Shown here one piece after another: positions 51,607-60,283 of a DNA stretch of 64,000 nucleotides. Numbering within the stretch: position 1 is the stretch's first letter; each line of letters starts with the position of its first letter. The position numbers and the translations under genes are program-made. The DNA is from Xanthomonas vesicatoria ATCC 35937 (GTDB lineage Bacteria > Pseudomonadota > Gammaproteobacteria > Xanthomonadales > Xanthomonadaceae). Under the pieces are notes generated by a model. That model made no database searches. It was given only the letters and a program-made list of their open reading frames with translations, and had not been told where the DNA came from. The DNA lies in NCBI RefSeq assembly GCF_001908725.1, contig NZ_CP018725.1:2543501-2607500 (forward strand), in the 5' to 3' direction.

Positions 51607-52124
51607 ACCCGCGCAAACCGCAGATCGCGCTCCAGCGTGGGGACCGACACCTCCAGTTGCTCGGCCGCTTCGGCGACGCTGAAGCCCGCCAGCTCGGTCA
51701 ACGCAAAGGCGCGAGCCTTGCGCTCATCCACCCGCGCCAGTTTGTCGAAGGCATCGGCCACCACCATCAGCGCTTCCGGCCGCGCCGCGCCGTCGGACAA
51801 GCTGATCGTCAAAGTCACCGCCTGCCCCAGCCGCTTGGCGCTGGCCTGCTGCCGCGCCAGGTCCACCAGCAGATGGCGCATCTGCAACGCCGCAACCGCA
51901 TAGAAATGCGTGCGCGAACGGAACGCCTGCCGCCCCTGCTCCAACCGCAGCCACGCCTCGTGTACCAGTTCGGTCGCCTGCAGCCCGGCGCGCGCATCGC
52001 GGCGCAGCTCGCGCAGCGCGGTGGCGCGCAACACCTCGTAGACCTGCCGTGCCAGCGCGTCGCCCGCCCCGGGCGCATCGTGCTGCCAGGCCTGCAACAA
52101 CTCGGTGATCGGCAGCTCGGACAT
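51585..52124 (-). CDS. ecfK: EcfK-like ECF sigma factor (ECF43-type)
   Basis: A 179-residue ECF sigma factor. Region 2 (about 18-90) includes the core-binding LVHEAWLRLE and AVAALQMRHLLVDLAR. Region 4 (about 125-175) has the HTH LAGFSVAEAAEQLEVSVPTLERDLRFARVW. No anti-sigma gene is adjacent; a kinase gene follows instead, as in the ECF43 group where phosphorylation of a region-2 Thr activates the sigma factor. Counting from the start, residue 51 is a Thr in LQATELVHEAW, which fits the position I recall for the phosphosite in X. citri. It should direct RNA polymerase to T6SS promoters. Confidence 0.88.
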   Translation of the reverse strand: MSELPITELLQAWQHDAPGAGDALARQVYEVLRATALRELRRDARAGLQATELVHEAWLRLEQGRQAFRSRTHFYAVAALQMRHLLVDLARQQASAKRLGQAVTLTISLSDGAARPEALMVVADAFDKLARVDERKARAFALTELAGFSVAEAAEQLEVSVPTLERDLRFARVWLAAQL

Positions 52125-52610
52125 CGGGGCCCATCTCGCCTGCGTGGGAGCGCAGTATCCCGCATTGGGAGCGGGGTGGACTGTTCAATTCGTAACGATT
52201 TAGCTTGCTGGGCCGGTGGTGGTGGGCGAAACGGTCGGGCTGGATCGGTCTGGCGGCCATCAGCATGTGAGCAGCCGAGGCGGCCGAGTGCGAGCGTGAG
52301 GCCGCGCGGTCCTCCACTCCAAAAAACCATCTATTCCATGCCTGACGAGCGTGCCACACAAGCTAGGTGCCGCTGGAGCGCTCAGACAGTCAGCCGTCGG
52401 TGATCGAACCTCGATTGCGTAACGCCAGGATCTGCAAATGCGTACTGCGCAATACGCCTTTTAAAACAGTCCGCGGATGAGGGTTGACAACCGTGCCAGG
52501 CGGAGCAGAAAGATTCCGCGACCTGGCGCAGGGAAAACTCGCTGGCCGGGAGCGCCGCTGCTGCGCAAGCGTCAAGCTTGACGCCAAACGCAGCAGGCAA
52601 CAGTCGTCAA
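52125..52610. other. Intergenic region upstream of ecfK
   Basis: About 485 bp between the ecfK start and the 3' end of the XRE regulator gene, both on the minus strand. It must hold the ecfK promoter. Short open frames here show no family features. Confidence 0.4.
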
Positions 52611-53402
52611 TTAGTGAGGCTGGAGACGATCGTAAAAAACCACCCGAATGCCCTCATGCTCCTCCGACACCAGAATACTCAGCCGATAAACATCGTCCTC
52701 ACCGAGAGCATTCCGGAAGGTGATGTCGGTGTCACCAATCCGCATGACTTCAGTCTCATCCCACCATTCTTTGGCTTCCGGGATATCCAGGAGAATGTCA
52801 TCCAGGATAAACCGCAGAACCGGGCTTTTGCCGCGCGTCAGATAATCGTGGCGCGCTTTGAGCAAGACAAGTCTCGCGGCGTATCGCCAGTCCTTGATTT
52901 GTTGCCGGTAGCGGTCGGAAAAGAATACCAGGCGCAGCATGTTGGGCCGCTTGGAATCCAGGTCTTCAAACAGCGCAACGGCGGCTTTGTTGTATGCCAA
53001 TACGTCCCATGCGCTGTTCATCACGTAGGCGGGCTGGCGCAGGGAATGGATGATGTTCCCCAGGGACCGGGGCACCTCTGCATCCTCCGCATCAAAGATG
53101 ATTGTTCGACCAGCAAGTGCAAACAGGTGCTCTTTCTCGGCTCGATCGAGCCGAAGTCCACGCACTAACCGAAACAGAAAATCATCTGACACCGCAATAT
53201 CACGGCCTTGCTCAAACCATGTGTACCAGGTGACGCCAACACCGGCGATTGCCGCGACTTCCTCGCAACGAAGCCCACTGGTCCGACGGCGTCGGGCCGG
53301 CGACAAGCCAACCGCTTCCGGGCTCGTGCGTTCCCGACAGGCGCGCACAAAATCGGACAGCATCTGCCGGGCAGGTGAACGCATTAGCCGATCAGTTGTC
53401 AT
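52611..53402 (-). CDS. XRE-family regulator with MmyB-like ligand-binding domain
   Basis: A 263-residue protein. The N-terminal helix-turn-helix (about 10-75) contains RRTSGLRCEEVAAIAGVGVTWYTWFEQGRD, split here by the recognition helix. The C-terminal MmyB-like domain (about 100-263) has NSAWDVLAYNKAAVALF, NMLRLVFFSD and a C-terminal RIGDTDITFRNALGEDD. Such regulators often repress a divergent gene for a small-molecule-modifying enzyme; the divergent neighbour here is a glutathione S-transferase. The start at 53402 (MTTDRLMRS) was chosen; the open frame extends upstream across the intergenic region. Confidence 0.85.
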   Translation of the reverse strand: MTTDRLMRSPARQMLSDFVRACRERTSPEAVGLSPARRRRTSGLRCEEVAAIAGVGVTWYTWFEQGRDIAVSDDFLFRLVRGLRLDRAEKEHLFALAGRTIIFDAEDAEVPRSLGNIIHSLRQPAYVMNSAWDVLAYNKAAVALFEDLDSKRPNMLRLVFFSDRYRQQIKDWRYAARLVLLKARHDYLTRGKSPVLRFILDDILLDIPEAKEWWDETEVMRIGDTDITFRNALGEDDVYRLSILVSEEHEGIRVVFYDRLQPH

Positions 53403-53417
53403 GGGAGAGTTCACTAG

Positions 53418-53473
53418 TACTGCAGTAACAGCAGAAAAATCCCCATTGTAACAACATGAAACGCGGCTAGATT
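53418..53473 (+). promoter_or_regulatory. Divergent promoter region: palindrome plus GST promoter
   Basis: A perfect 10-bp palindrome TACTGCAGTA (53418-53427) lies just outside the regulator start and may be its operator. For the GST gene, TTGTAA (53446-53451) and TAGATT (53468-53473) with a 16-bp spacer form a plausible -35/-10 pair. Transcription would start near 53480. Confidence 0.45.
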
Positions 53474-53507
53474 GAGTCGCCCGAGACAAACGCACAGGCT
53501 GATCGAC

Positions 53508-54119
53508 GTGTTGCTTTACCAATTTCAGAAAGGGACCAATCCCCGACGGGTCATCATTTACCTGAAAGAGAAAGGCATCGACCTTCTACGCTACGAGCTG
53601 GATTACGCGCATGCCGAGCACCGGTCACAGCACTACCTGGCAATCAATCCCAGCGGCAGGGCGCCCACTCTCGTGACCGACAGTGGCGTGGCGATAACGG
53701 ACTCGGCTGCCATTGTGGAATATCTGGAAGAGCTTTATCCGGACAAGCCGATGCTAGGGAAAAATCCCCTTTCCCGGGCACAGATCAGGTCGCTTGAGCG
53801 CTTGGGTACCGATCTTGTAGGCCGGTCCCAGCTCTGGTTGTGGAACGTCACACACGCCTTTCCGGCCAAGGAGCCAGCGCCGTCGGCGGAAGCGGCGTCC
53901 AGGCTCCTCGGGTACGTCACCGAGATGCTCGACGTACTGGAGGCAATGATCGGCGACAACACGTTTCTGGCAGGCAGCGAACCGACTGTCGCGGACTGTA
54001 CGGTCTTCCCTGTTTTCCAGACGGCCCGCGAGAGATTCGATCAGCCTTTCGGCTGCGATCACCCGCGTCTTGACGCCTGGTACAAGCGATTTCGCCAACG
54101 GCCAAGTGCTGATTTCTAA
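53508..54119 (+). CDS. Glutathione S-transferase family protein
   Basis: A 203-residue protein. The N-terminal thioredoxin-like domain (about 1-80) has NPRRVIIYLKEKGIDLL, the cis-Pro region INPSGRAPTLV and the glutathione-contacting ITDSAAIVEYLEE. The C-terminal helical domain includes LAGSEPTVADCTVFPVFQ. A GTG start at 53508 is proposed because the GST fold begins there and the best promoter lies at 53446-53473; an in-frame TTG at 53472 would fall inside that promoter. Codon usage is less GC-biased than in the T6SS genes. It probably detoxifies an electrophile sensed by the divergent XRE regulator (inference). Confidence 0.85.
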   Translation: MLLYQFQKGTNPRRVIIYLKEKGIDLLRYELDYAHAEHRSQHYLAINPSGRAPTLVTDSGVAITDSAAIVEYLEELYPDKPMLGKNPLSRAQIRSLERLGTDLVGRSQLWLWNVTHAFPAKEPAPSAEAASRLLGYVTEMLDVLEAMIGDNTFLAGSEPTVADCTVFPVFQTARERFDQPFGCDHPRLDAWYKRFRQRPSADF

Positions 54120-54546
54120 TGATGCGCAATACGCATGAGCGCGGGGGATATGACCTGCGACCGGACAGGAGCAGGTAGCTCGACAGAGTCCCTACCGTTC
54201 CGGCAAAACCTATCAAGGAACAGGATGCACATCCTCAATGCTGGCATGCATCTACTCCGTCGTAACGAGCACTCTCTACATTAGCGATCCGCTGACCACA
54301 CGGTGGGCTGCGTGACAGCGGATATTGCTTCTGACCCGACCAGCGTTGTCCTGATCGTCTTCACCATCAGCCCGCTAGTCACACCGCACGCGATTGGTAT
54401 GCACGCGCTCGCTTGAGCTCGTAAGACCCACGGACTCACCTGCTAAGTGACCCGTATCGCGATCCAGGCGGATCTTGATGTGCGCTTGGGTCGCGGCATT
54501 CGTTGCACATAGCCCATCAAACCAAACCTCATGAAAGGAGACCACA
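54120..54546. other. Intergenic region between GST and hydrolase genes
   Basis: About 427 bp. It carries the AAAGGAG ribosome-binding site of the next gene at 54534-54540. No other feature is recognised. Confidence 0.4.
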
Positions 54547-55326
54547 ATGACCGTAAGCCGACGTACGTTCTCAGCTGCCTTGATTGGCGGCGCTGCAGCA
54601 TCGCTGGTGGGAGCGAAAGCGGTAGCAGCTCCTACTGCGTTGGGTCGCCCACCGCGAGCCAAGAATGTCGTTCTTGTCCATGGGTTGTTTGCCGATGGCT
54701 CATGCTGGAGCGAGGTGATCCCGCTCCTGCAGTCGAAAGGCCTCAACGTCACATCGGTCCAAAATCCACTGACAACGCTGGCCGGCTCGGTCGCAGCAGC
54801 GCAGCGCGTACTCGACCGCCAGGATGGTCCCACCGTCTTGGTGGGTCATTCCTTCGGCGGAATGATCGTGACACAAGCAGGGGGGCACCCCGCTGTTTCG
54901 GCGTTGGTCTATATCGCGGCACGCGCACCGGATGCAAACGAAGACTTTGCGGCGCTTGCCAAACGTTATCCTGCACCGCCGGCGAGTGCGGGAATTGTCT
55001 ATGACGGTGACGAGGGCAGGCTCAGCGAAGACGCCTTTCTACGTGATTTCGCTGGCGATCTCCCGAAAGCAAGGGCGCAGGTTCTCTACGCGACGCAGTA
55101 CCCATTCCAGAAGCCCCTGCTCGCAGGCAAGGTCACGGACGCGGCCTGGCATTCCAAACCGAGCTTCTACGCAGTGTCGAGCAACGACCGTACCATCAAT
55201 CCGGACCTGCAGAAGTTCATGGCAAAGCGGATGGGCGCAAAGACAGTTGAATTGCAGGCAAGCCATTTATCGCTGGTCTCGCGCCCGCGCGAAGTGTCCG
55301 AGCTGATTCTCGAGGCAGCGGGTTAG
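54547..55326 (+). CDS. Exported alpha/beta hydrolase
   Basis: A 259-residue protein. The N-terminus, MTVSRRTFSAALIGGAAAS, has a twin-arginine-like SRRTF motif followed by a hydrophobic stretch, so Tat export is likely (cleavage near AVAA). The mature part is an alpha/beta hydrolase: NVVLVHGLFADGSCW (oxyanion region), nucleophile motif GHSFGG near residue 100, late SNDRTINPDLQ with the acid, and ASHLSL with the His. This is close to the EstC/salicylic-acid-esterase-like group. Substrate unknown. A strong AAAGGAG lies 6 nt before the ATG. Confidence 0.88.
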   Translation: MTVSRRTFSAALIGGAAASLVGAKAVAAPTALGRPPRAKNVVLVHGLFADGSCWSEVIPLLQSKGLNVTSVQNPLTTLAGSVAAAQRVLDRQDGPTVLVGHSFGGMIVTQAGGHPAVSALVYIAARAPDANEDFAALAKRYPAPPASAGIVYDGDEGRLSEDAFLRDFAGDLPKARAQVLYATQYPFQKPLLAGKVTDAAWHSKPSFYAVSSNDRTINPDLQKFMAKRMGAKTVELQASHLSLVSRPREVSELILEAAG

Positions 55327-55429
55327 CATGCTTATGCGTGCCGCGCGATGACCACTGCGTATCGCGCGGCCGGAGGCTTATTACAAAAAGCCTGGTCAGC
55401 CACTCGTTGGTGACAGGCGATTAACGTAC

Positions 55430-56152
55430 TCAGCAGCCGGGCACGTGCCCGGCGGCATAGCGCAAACCCTGGCGCAGTTGCGCCAGAAAATCCGCATTCG
55501 CATATACCGCCGCATCGTGGCCCAGCCCGGTGTACCAGGCCCGGCCGCCATCAACGCCATGGCACCAGGCAATGGGATGGTCGGCACCCATTGTGCCACC
55601 GGCATACAGCCGCTCGTCCACCGTGGCGACCACCTGCACCTGCCCGCGCGGATTGTTCCGGTAGTTGTAGATCTCATCGGTGATCGGCCAAGCACTGCCA
55701 AGCGCCTGCCCCTCTCGCTCGGGCTGTACACGCGTGGACTGCAGCCCCGGCGGATGTTTCTTGAACCAGGCCCCGACCAGCTGCCCGTACCAGGGCCACT
55801 GGTACCCAGTATCGGCGGCCGAATGCACACCCAGGAAGCCACCGCCCTTCCGAATAAACCCCTCGAACGCCTGCTGCTGCGCCGGCGCCAGAATCTCGCC
55901 TGTCGTGCTGGCGAATGCCACTACGCGGTAACGCGCCAGATTGTCGGCAGTGAAAACGCCCGCGTCCTCACTGTGGTCGGCCGCCATGCCTTGCTCTTGC
56001 GCAAGTTTCCGCAGCGTCGCCACCGCTGTCGGAATCGACTCGTGGCGGAACCCGGCGGTCTTGCTGAAAATCAGCATCCGCTCCGGAGCGGACGCGGCAG
56101 TGGCGGTGAGGGAGGCGAGCATGCAGACCAGGGCGAGCAGGAGTTTGTGCAT
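55430..56152 (-). CDS. Secreted ThuA-domain protein
   Basis: A 240-residue protein with a Sec signal peptide (MHKLLLALVCMLASLTATAASA) and a ThuA/glutamine-amidotransferase-like fold: MLIFSKTAGFRHESIPTAV, then GGGFLGVHSAADTGYQWPWY and GRAWYTGLGHDAAVY. ThuA-like domains are linked to trehalose and other sugar metabolism, but the biochemical reaction is not settled. The protein is periplasmic or extracellular. It lies alone, convergent with the hydrolase gene. Confidence 0.88.
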   Translation of the reverse strand: MHKLLLALVCMLASLTATAASAPERMLIFSKTAGFRHESIPTAVATLRKLAQEQGMAADHSEDAGVFTADNLARYRVVAFASTTGEILAPAQQQAFEGFIRKGGGFLGVHSAADTGYQWPWYGQLVGAWFKKHPPGLQSTRVQPEREGQALGSAWPITDEIYNYRNNPRGQVQVVATVDERLYAGGTMGADHPIAWCHGVDGGRAWYTGLGHDAAVYANADFLAQLRQGLRYAAGHVPGC

Positions 56153-56321
56153 GCGTGTATTGTTGCGCGATATCGCATCAGGTGCTCGTCATCGCTTTTG
56201 CCCACAGCGATCGCATGCCTCGCCAATGGCAATAAAGATCGAGCCTGTTCGCCTCTCACACCCGTCGCTCAAGGCCACATCAATACTGCACCATCTAGTG
56301 CCGCCTGCGACGTCCCGGTAA

Positions 56322-56933
56322 TCACGTTTCGAATCTGGATCCATACAAACCTTCGTACGTCGTGGCGCAGGCTGAGACGAATATCGAGGCTTGGGCTTTC
56401 TGCGACGAGGTTGCCGTCAGCGCCGTCACCTTCGTACCACCCGCGTTGCAGCCATTGTGCCCAGTGCGCAAATTGCTGACATCGCCCCAGCATAGGAAGC
56501 GTTTAAAGTCGCTCTTGAGCGTTTTCTTGGCGAGCTGCGCGTGTTCGTCCAGCGCGATGGATAACAAAACCCAGGGGATGACGTGGCAGACAGGAGGCTT
56601 GCGCAATTTTCCATGCGGCGTCGAGGCTGCGCCCACTTCCTGAAACTGCCCATTTAATTTGATGGCGCCGTCGCCGGACTCACCGCAGGGCACTTCGAAG
56701 CCGCCTTTCCCATCCGGCTTTCTGGCCGCATAGACCAGATTCCAGGTGGTGCTGTAAGGACCAGGCCGCCCAGGTACGCTACCAACCCAGTCGAAATCAT
56801 CGTCGTTGGCGTCGACAACGGCATTGGCCAAGCTGTTGATGCCAGGATCGCTTTGCAGCAACTCCCATTCGCTGGCGCCGTCCCGGAACCTGCCGGGAGG
56901 CAATGATTTGCGCTTATTCGGTACCCAAGACAT
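56322..56933 (-). CDS. Possible HNH-type nuclease, candidate toxin
   Basis: A 203-residue protein without signal peptide or membrane helix. The middle and end carry two motifs read as an HNH core: VCHVIPW (about residue 115, first His) and NLRTGHNGCNAGG (about 155-168, Asn and second His plus CN). The spacing and the GH-xx-CN form resemble HNH nuclease domains seen in bacterial toxins. The N-terminal 80 residues are polar and match nothing I know. It is a single-domain protein with no PAAR, Rhs or other delivery domain visible, in the accessory stretch between the two T6SS parts. Delivery by the T6SS is only a possibility. Confidence 0.55.
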   Translation of the reverse strand: MSWVPNKRKSLPPGRFRDGASEWELLQSDPGINSLANAVVDANDDDFDWVGSVPGRPGPYSTTWNLVYAARKPDGKGGFEVPCGESGDGAIKLNGQFQEVGAASTPHGKLRKPPVCHVIPWVLLSIALDEHAQLAKKTLKSDFKRFLCWGDVSNLRTGHNGCNAGGTKVTALTATSSQKAQASIFVSACATTYEGLYGSRFET

Positions 56934-57338
56934 CGTTTGCCCCGTCGAAGATTACGTCTTCGGCCATGACCCAGCTAGATGACGTTGAGCATATTTTTAC
57001 ATCGGACCGAAGCCCCTAACCCGTCAAAACGTCTCCCGCTTCAATGAGAACTGGGGAATCTTCGCTGTCTCCACGCTTGCCTTTAATGTAGTCATGTCTA
57101 ATCGTGCTCAGCTCGGTGAGCTGCAGTTTTCTTCAACACAAAAAAGGTCTGCACCATATGAGTCTTTGTCCCTGACGGCGTTACATAACCCCAGCAGCCT
57201 GAGGCGACGCCAGCAATGATCGCTACTGAGCGCAATGGCTGCTGACAGTTTCAACACTCTCAGTCACACACGAACGACCATCGGCACGATGCCTTAAGTC
57301 GGCGCTAGTTGATCGCAACAGTGCAAGACATTCCACGC
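56934..57338. other. Intergenic region without a recognisable feature
   Basis: About 405 bp of mixed composition between the putative nuclease and the next minus-strand gene. No gene, hairpin or repeat stands out. Confidence 0.4.
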
Positions 57339-58073
57339 TCAGCGCTTGGCCGCCTCGCAGAGCTTGCGATTGAACCAGGTGGACTTGGCGATAGGCAGGT
57401 AGGCGTCCCAGTCGCTTGGCGGAAGCATCGTGCTGTTTTGATCCAGCTCCGCCTGGAACGAGGCCTCATCGTGGCTGCGGCTAGCCATGGTGCCGTCCAG
57501 CGCCGCCAGGCATTCCTGCGGACGGTTCAGGCGTAGCAGGGAGAGCGCGCGGTCGTTGGCGAAACGGTCGCGATCGAGCCAGGTGAGGAACTCGCCGCAC
57601 TCGCCCGCAAACGCCTGCATGCCGGCAAGTGCTTCGGCATAGCGCTTGCCGCGGTAGTCCCGCAGATACGCCTCACGTCGTCGGTTACTGCTCGCGGAGG
57701 TGCAGCCGGTCGGCAACTGCAGATAATCACCTTCAAAACCCGCGCGCATGCCGCAGTAATCGCGGCAGCTATCCTGGGTGAGTGCGGCAATGCTGAAGCC
57801 ACCCGCCACTGGCTTGAACGATAGCTTGCAAGGCGCGTCGCTGGCATCGCTTACTTCCGCCTTGTCGCCTTGCAGCGTGCCCTCCAGCGAACAGGTGTGG
57901 CCGTTGGTGCCGACGGCGAGAATCTCGAAGTGGCGCGCTCCATCCGTGGCGCTGACCTGCAGGCTGCCCCAGCCTTGCTTGGTACTGTATTCACCGGGCG
58001 CCGGACCAGCCGCCACCGCGCCGAAGGCCACCAACCCCACCAGTATTCCGCACCATCCATATCGCCCTGCCAT
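57339..58073 (-). CDS. Secreted Cys-containing protein of unknown function
   Basis: A 244-residue protein with an N-terminal signal peptide (MAGRYGWCGILVGLVAFGAVAA). The first half is a small beta-rich domain with paired Cys (HTCSLEGTL, APCKLSF, DSCRDYCGM, PTGC). The second half is helical with RDYRGKRYAEALAGMQAFAGEC and LNRPQECLAAL, recalling Sel1/TPR-like or lysozyme-inhibitor-like secreted proteins. It is upstream of the putative nuclease gene on the same strand, separated by 405 bp, so a periplasmic immunity role can be imagined but nothing in the sequence proves it. Ends 60 nt before the CPBP gene starts its stop region. Confidence 0.7.
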   Translation of the reverse strand: MAGRYGWCGILVGLVAFGAVAAGPAPGEYSTKQGWGSLQVSATDGARHFEILAVGTNGHTCSLEGTLQGDKAEVSDASDAPCKLSFKPVAGGFSIAALTQDSCRDYCGMRAGFEGDYLQLPTGCTSASSNRRREAYLRDYRGKRYAEALAGMQAFAGECGEFLTWLDRDRFANDRALSLLRLNRPQECLAALDGTMASRSHDEASFQAELDQNSTMLPPSDWDAYLPIAKSTWFNRKLCEAAKR

Positions 58074-58133
58074 CGCCTCGCCCTAGTTTCGACCAGGGCG
58101 CAAGTGTGCGACATCTCGGCGACGCCAGGCCAC

Positions 58134-58793
58134 TCAGGTGTAGACCATCAACCCCAGCAGATCCAGCGCGCCATGCGCCAGGATCGCCGGCCACAGTCGT
58201 CCTCGCCGGGCCACCCACCAACCCAGGATCAGACCGAGCATCAAGATGCTGATGGCGCCAATCGGACCCTGATACAGGTGATACGAGGTGCGGATCGCTA
58301 CGCTTACATTCACCGCGAAGGCCCGGCCATGCCGCGACTCCAGGGCGCGGATCACGTAACCGCACACGAACACTTCCTCGAAGATCGGGTTGATCAGCGA
58401 GATGGCCAGCACAGCCGTGATCGATAGCCGCCCGACGACCATCGCATCGAATGGATTCGTGTTGCTCCCCGAGCTCCAGCTCACCAGCGTCAGTGGATAG
58501 GTAACCAACAGACACACCGCCAGCAAGCCGAGCCCCACCGCCAAATCGCGCAGCTGCCACTGCAGCCCCAATGACTGCGGCCTCCATCCGCGGAACCACA
58601 GCACTGGCAACAAGATCGCCAGAACGAGCAGTTCGTAGAACACCATGCCCCACAGGCTCGCGTCGGAGAAGACCGGCTCGACGGCATCGCGCGCCACTGC
58701 CGAAATGCTGGACCAGATCGAAAGCCCAAACGCAATCGTCACCACGAGCAACAACTCGCCCCATCTGGCAGACCCTCCTTCACGTTCTTGCAT
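58134..58793 (-). CDS. CPBP-family intramembrane metalloprotease
   Basis: A 219-residue membrane protein with about six transmembrane helices. The CPBP (Abi/CAAX) motifs are present. Motif 1 reads FEEVFVCGYVI, with both Glu residues, but Cys-Gly replaces the usual Arg-Gly. Motif 2 has a His in SYHLYQG, and motif 3 is LAHGALDLLG. CPBP proteases process prenylated or other membrane substrates and are sometimes linked to bacteriocin self-immunity. It lies on the same strand as, and 60 nt before, the secreted-protein gene, so the two may be co-transcribed. Confidence 0.85.
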   Translation of the reverse strand: MQEREGGSARWGELLLVVTIAFGLSIWSSISAVARDAVEPVFSDASLWGMVFYELLVLAILLPVLWFRGWRPQSLGLQWQLRDLAVGLGLLAVCLLVTYPLTLVSWSSGSNTNPFDAMVVGRLSITAVLAISLINPIFEEVFVCGYVIRALESRHGRAFAVNVSVAIRTSYHLYQGPIGAISILMLGLILGWWVARRGRLWPAILAHGALDLLGLMVYT

Positions 58794-59363
58794 CGATCGT
58801 CCTTGGCATGTCTTGTTTGCAGAGACTCAACTTGAAACGCACTGTCTAGCGACAGGCCTGCACGGCCGCTCGCTCGACAGCCTGCATGAAATCCGGATCG
58901 CGACGCATCGTAGTTCATTGATGCCTCCCCCCAAAACGGCATAGCTTACCGATAGCAGGGAGCGAAGCATTGTCTCTTGGAGCACGCGCTCTGTTCTTCG
59001 GTCGCGAAGATGGGTAAAGCGCGCCTGGCGTCTTGTTCCCGACTGGCTTGGACCGCCACAAAACCGGCACATTGCCGAAGGCAGCGCCAAGCGGGCGCAC
59101 AGCGCTCGCTGACCGATGTTGCATGCACCCTTTGCTGCGCCGGAGACAAACCCATCCGGCGATGGAAGCGCAAACAAACTGCATTGACCGCCGACGCGCA
59201 AGCACAGCCGCCGTAGATGCATCCTTTGCGGTCATTGAGTGGCTTGTCGGCACCGCAAGTCGCTGTTGTCGATCGATAAGTTAACCTTACACCGTTACCG
59301 ATACCCGCTCATCTACCCGCAAGTCACCCTCGTCTACCGAAGAGTGAATCTGGCCCGTTACAT
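58794..59363. other. Gene-free region in the accessory stretch
   Basis: About 570 bp between the CPBP gene and the next minus-strand gene. Open frames on both strands overlap each other and match nothing I recognise. The segment near 59275-59360 drops in GC content. Confidence 0.4.
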
Positions 59364-60197
59364 TCAATCGTCAGCCTCCGCGTCCTGCGATGCGTCGTCA
59401 GAAACATTGCGGCGCATATAGCTCACGGTGTACCCCTCGTACCCTTCCTGAACCGGGCGAAACGCCCAGATCGCGGAGCGCTCGTACGTGTCTTCACGCG
59501 CGATGAAAGCTCCTGGTGTGCCCCTGATCAGGGCTTCCATTTGGCAATCGGCAACTTGGTTGGCTTGGGTCGGCGCGTGAATGGTATGTCCCGGTTCGCC
59601 CGTGAAGCTGTAAGCGGCTTGATGCGTCTGCTCGTAGCGCATATTGGGCACCGGCAGCGCTTCACCCGTGTCTTCAGGCCTTGGGCTCCTCGGTCGAGGG
59701 GTGTCGCTGGCCGTACGCGTCCCAGTAAAGTCTGCTCCGGTGTATTCCACGTATGTCACATCAGAACCGACCTTAAAATTAGTGTTGCTGTTACGGTCAC
59801 TGAAGCGAAAGTGCTTGCTTTTCTTATCTGCAGCCTTCTTTTTCAACATCTTTGGAATATCCGGTAAATCTTCTTTTCTGGAATATAGCTTGCGTGTTGA
59901 CGAGATCGTGTTATTGATCTTCGTCCTGGCTTTGCGTGAGGTGTAGCCCCGGCCATCCTTACCGACCTCTAAGGGCAAATGGAGAAAGGGGGTGATGTCA
60001 CCCTGAATCTCCCTCTTCCTTTGGCCATACGCCGCGCCCAGCAGCCTCTGCATTTCGGCCTCGTTCCTTTTCGCAATGCGACCCGAGGTCCGCGCAGGTC
60101 CAGTTGTAGACGCCATTCTGTTGCGGAAGGAGCAAGTCACTTTATGGTGGATAACTTTACCTCTCCCAGTCCTACCGCATTCTTCGCACTGGCTCAT
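59364..60197 (-). CDS. Hypothetical protein with N-terminal zinc-ribbon-like Cys cluster
   Basis: A 277-residue protein with codon use less GC-rich than the T6SS genes. The N-terminus MSQCEECGRTGRGKVIHH has CxxC then HH and a further C, which could bind zinc. A basic, Lys/Arg-rich middle (about 30-130) is followed by a polar linker with PRPRSPRPE, and then a C-terminal domain (about 185-277) containing TPGAFIAREDTYERSAIWAF. It has no signal peptide or membrane helix. GGGAGAAG just before the ATG fixes the start. I do not recognise the family. Its place next to a deleted IS and downstream of clpV makes a laterally acquired cargo gene (effector or similar) plausible but unproved. Confidence 0.65.
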   Translation of the reverse strand: MSQCEECGRTGRGKVIHHKVTCSFRNRMASTTGPARTSGRIAKRNEAEMQRLLGAAYGQRKREIQGDITPFLHLPLEVGKDGRGYTSRKARTKINNTISSTRKLYSRKEDLPDIPKMLKKKAADKKSKHFRFSDRNSNTNFKVGSDVTYVEYTGADFTGTRTASDTPRPRSPRPEDTGEALPVPNMRYEQTHQAAYSFTGEPGHTIHAPTQANQVADCQMEALIRGTPGAFIAREDTYERSAIWAFRPVQEGYEGYTVSYMRRNVSDDASQDAEADD

Positions 60198-60283
60198 GTC
60201 TTCTCCCATATTGCATACGAATCCGTCTGGCTAGAGCGCTGTCGTCAGCACTCGCTGCCACCCCATCAGCTAATACATCTACT

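Noticed and set aside
53472..53507. TTG start for the glutathione S-transferase
   Set aside because: The added residues precede the GST fold, and the TTG falls inside the best -10 box; the GTG at 53508 fits both the fold and the promoter.
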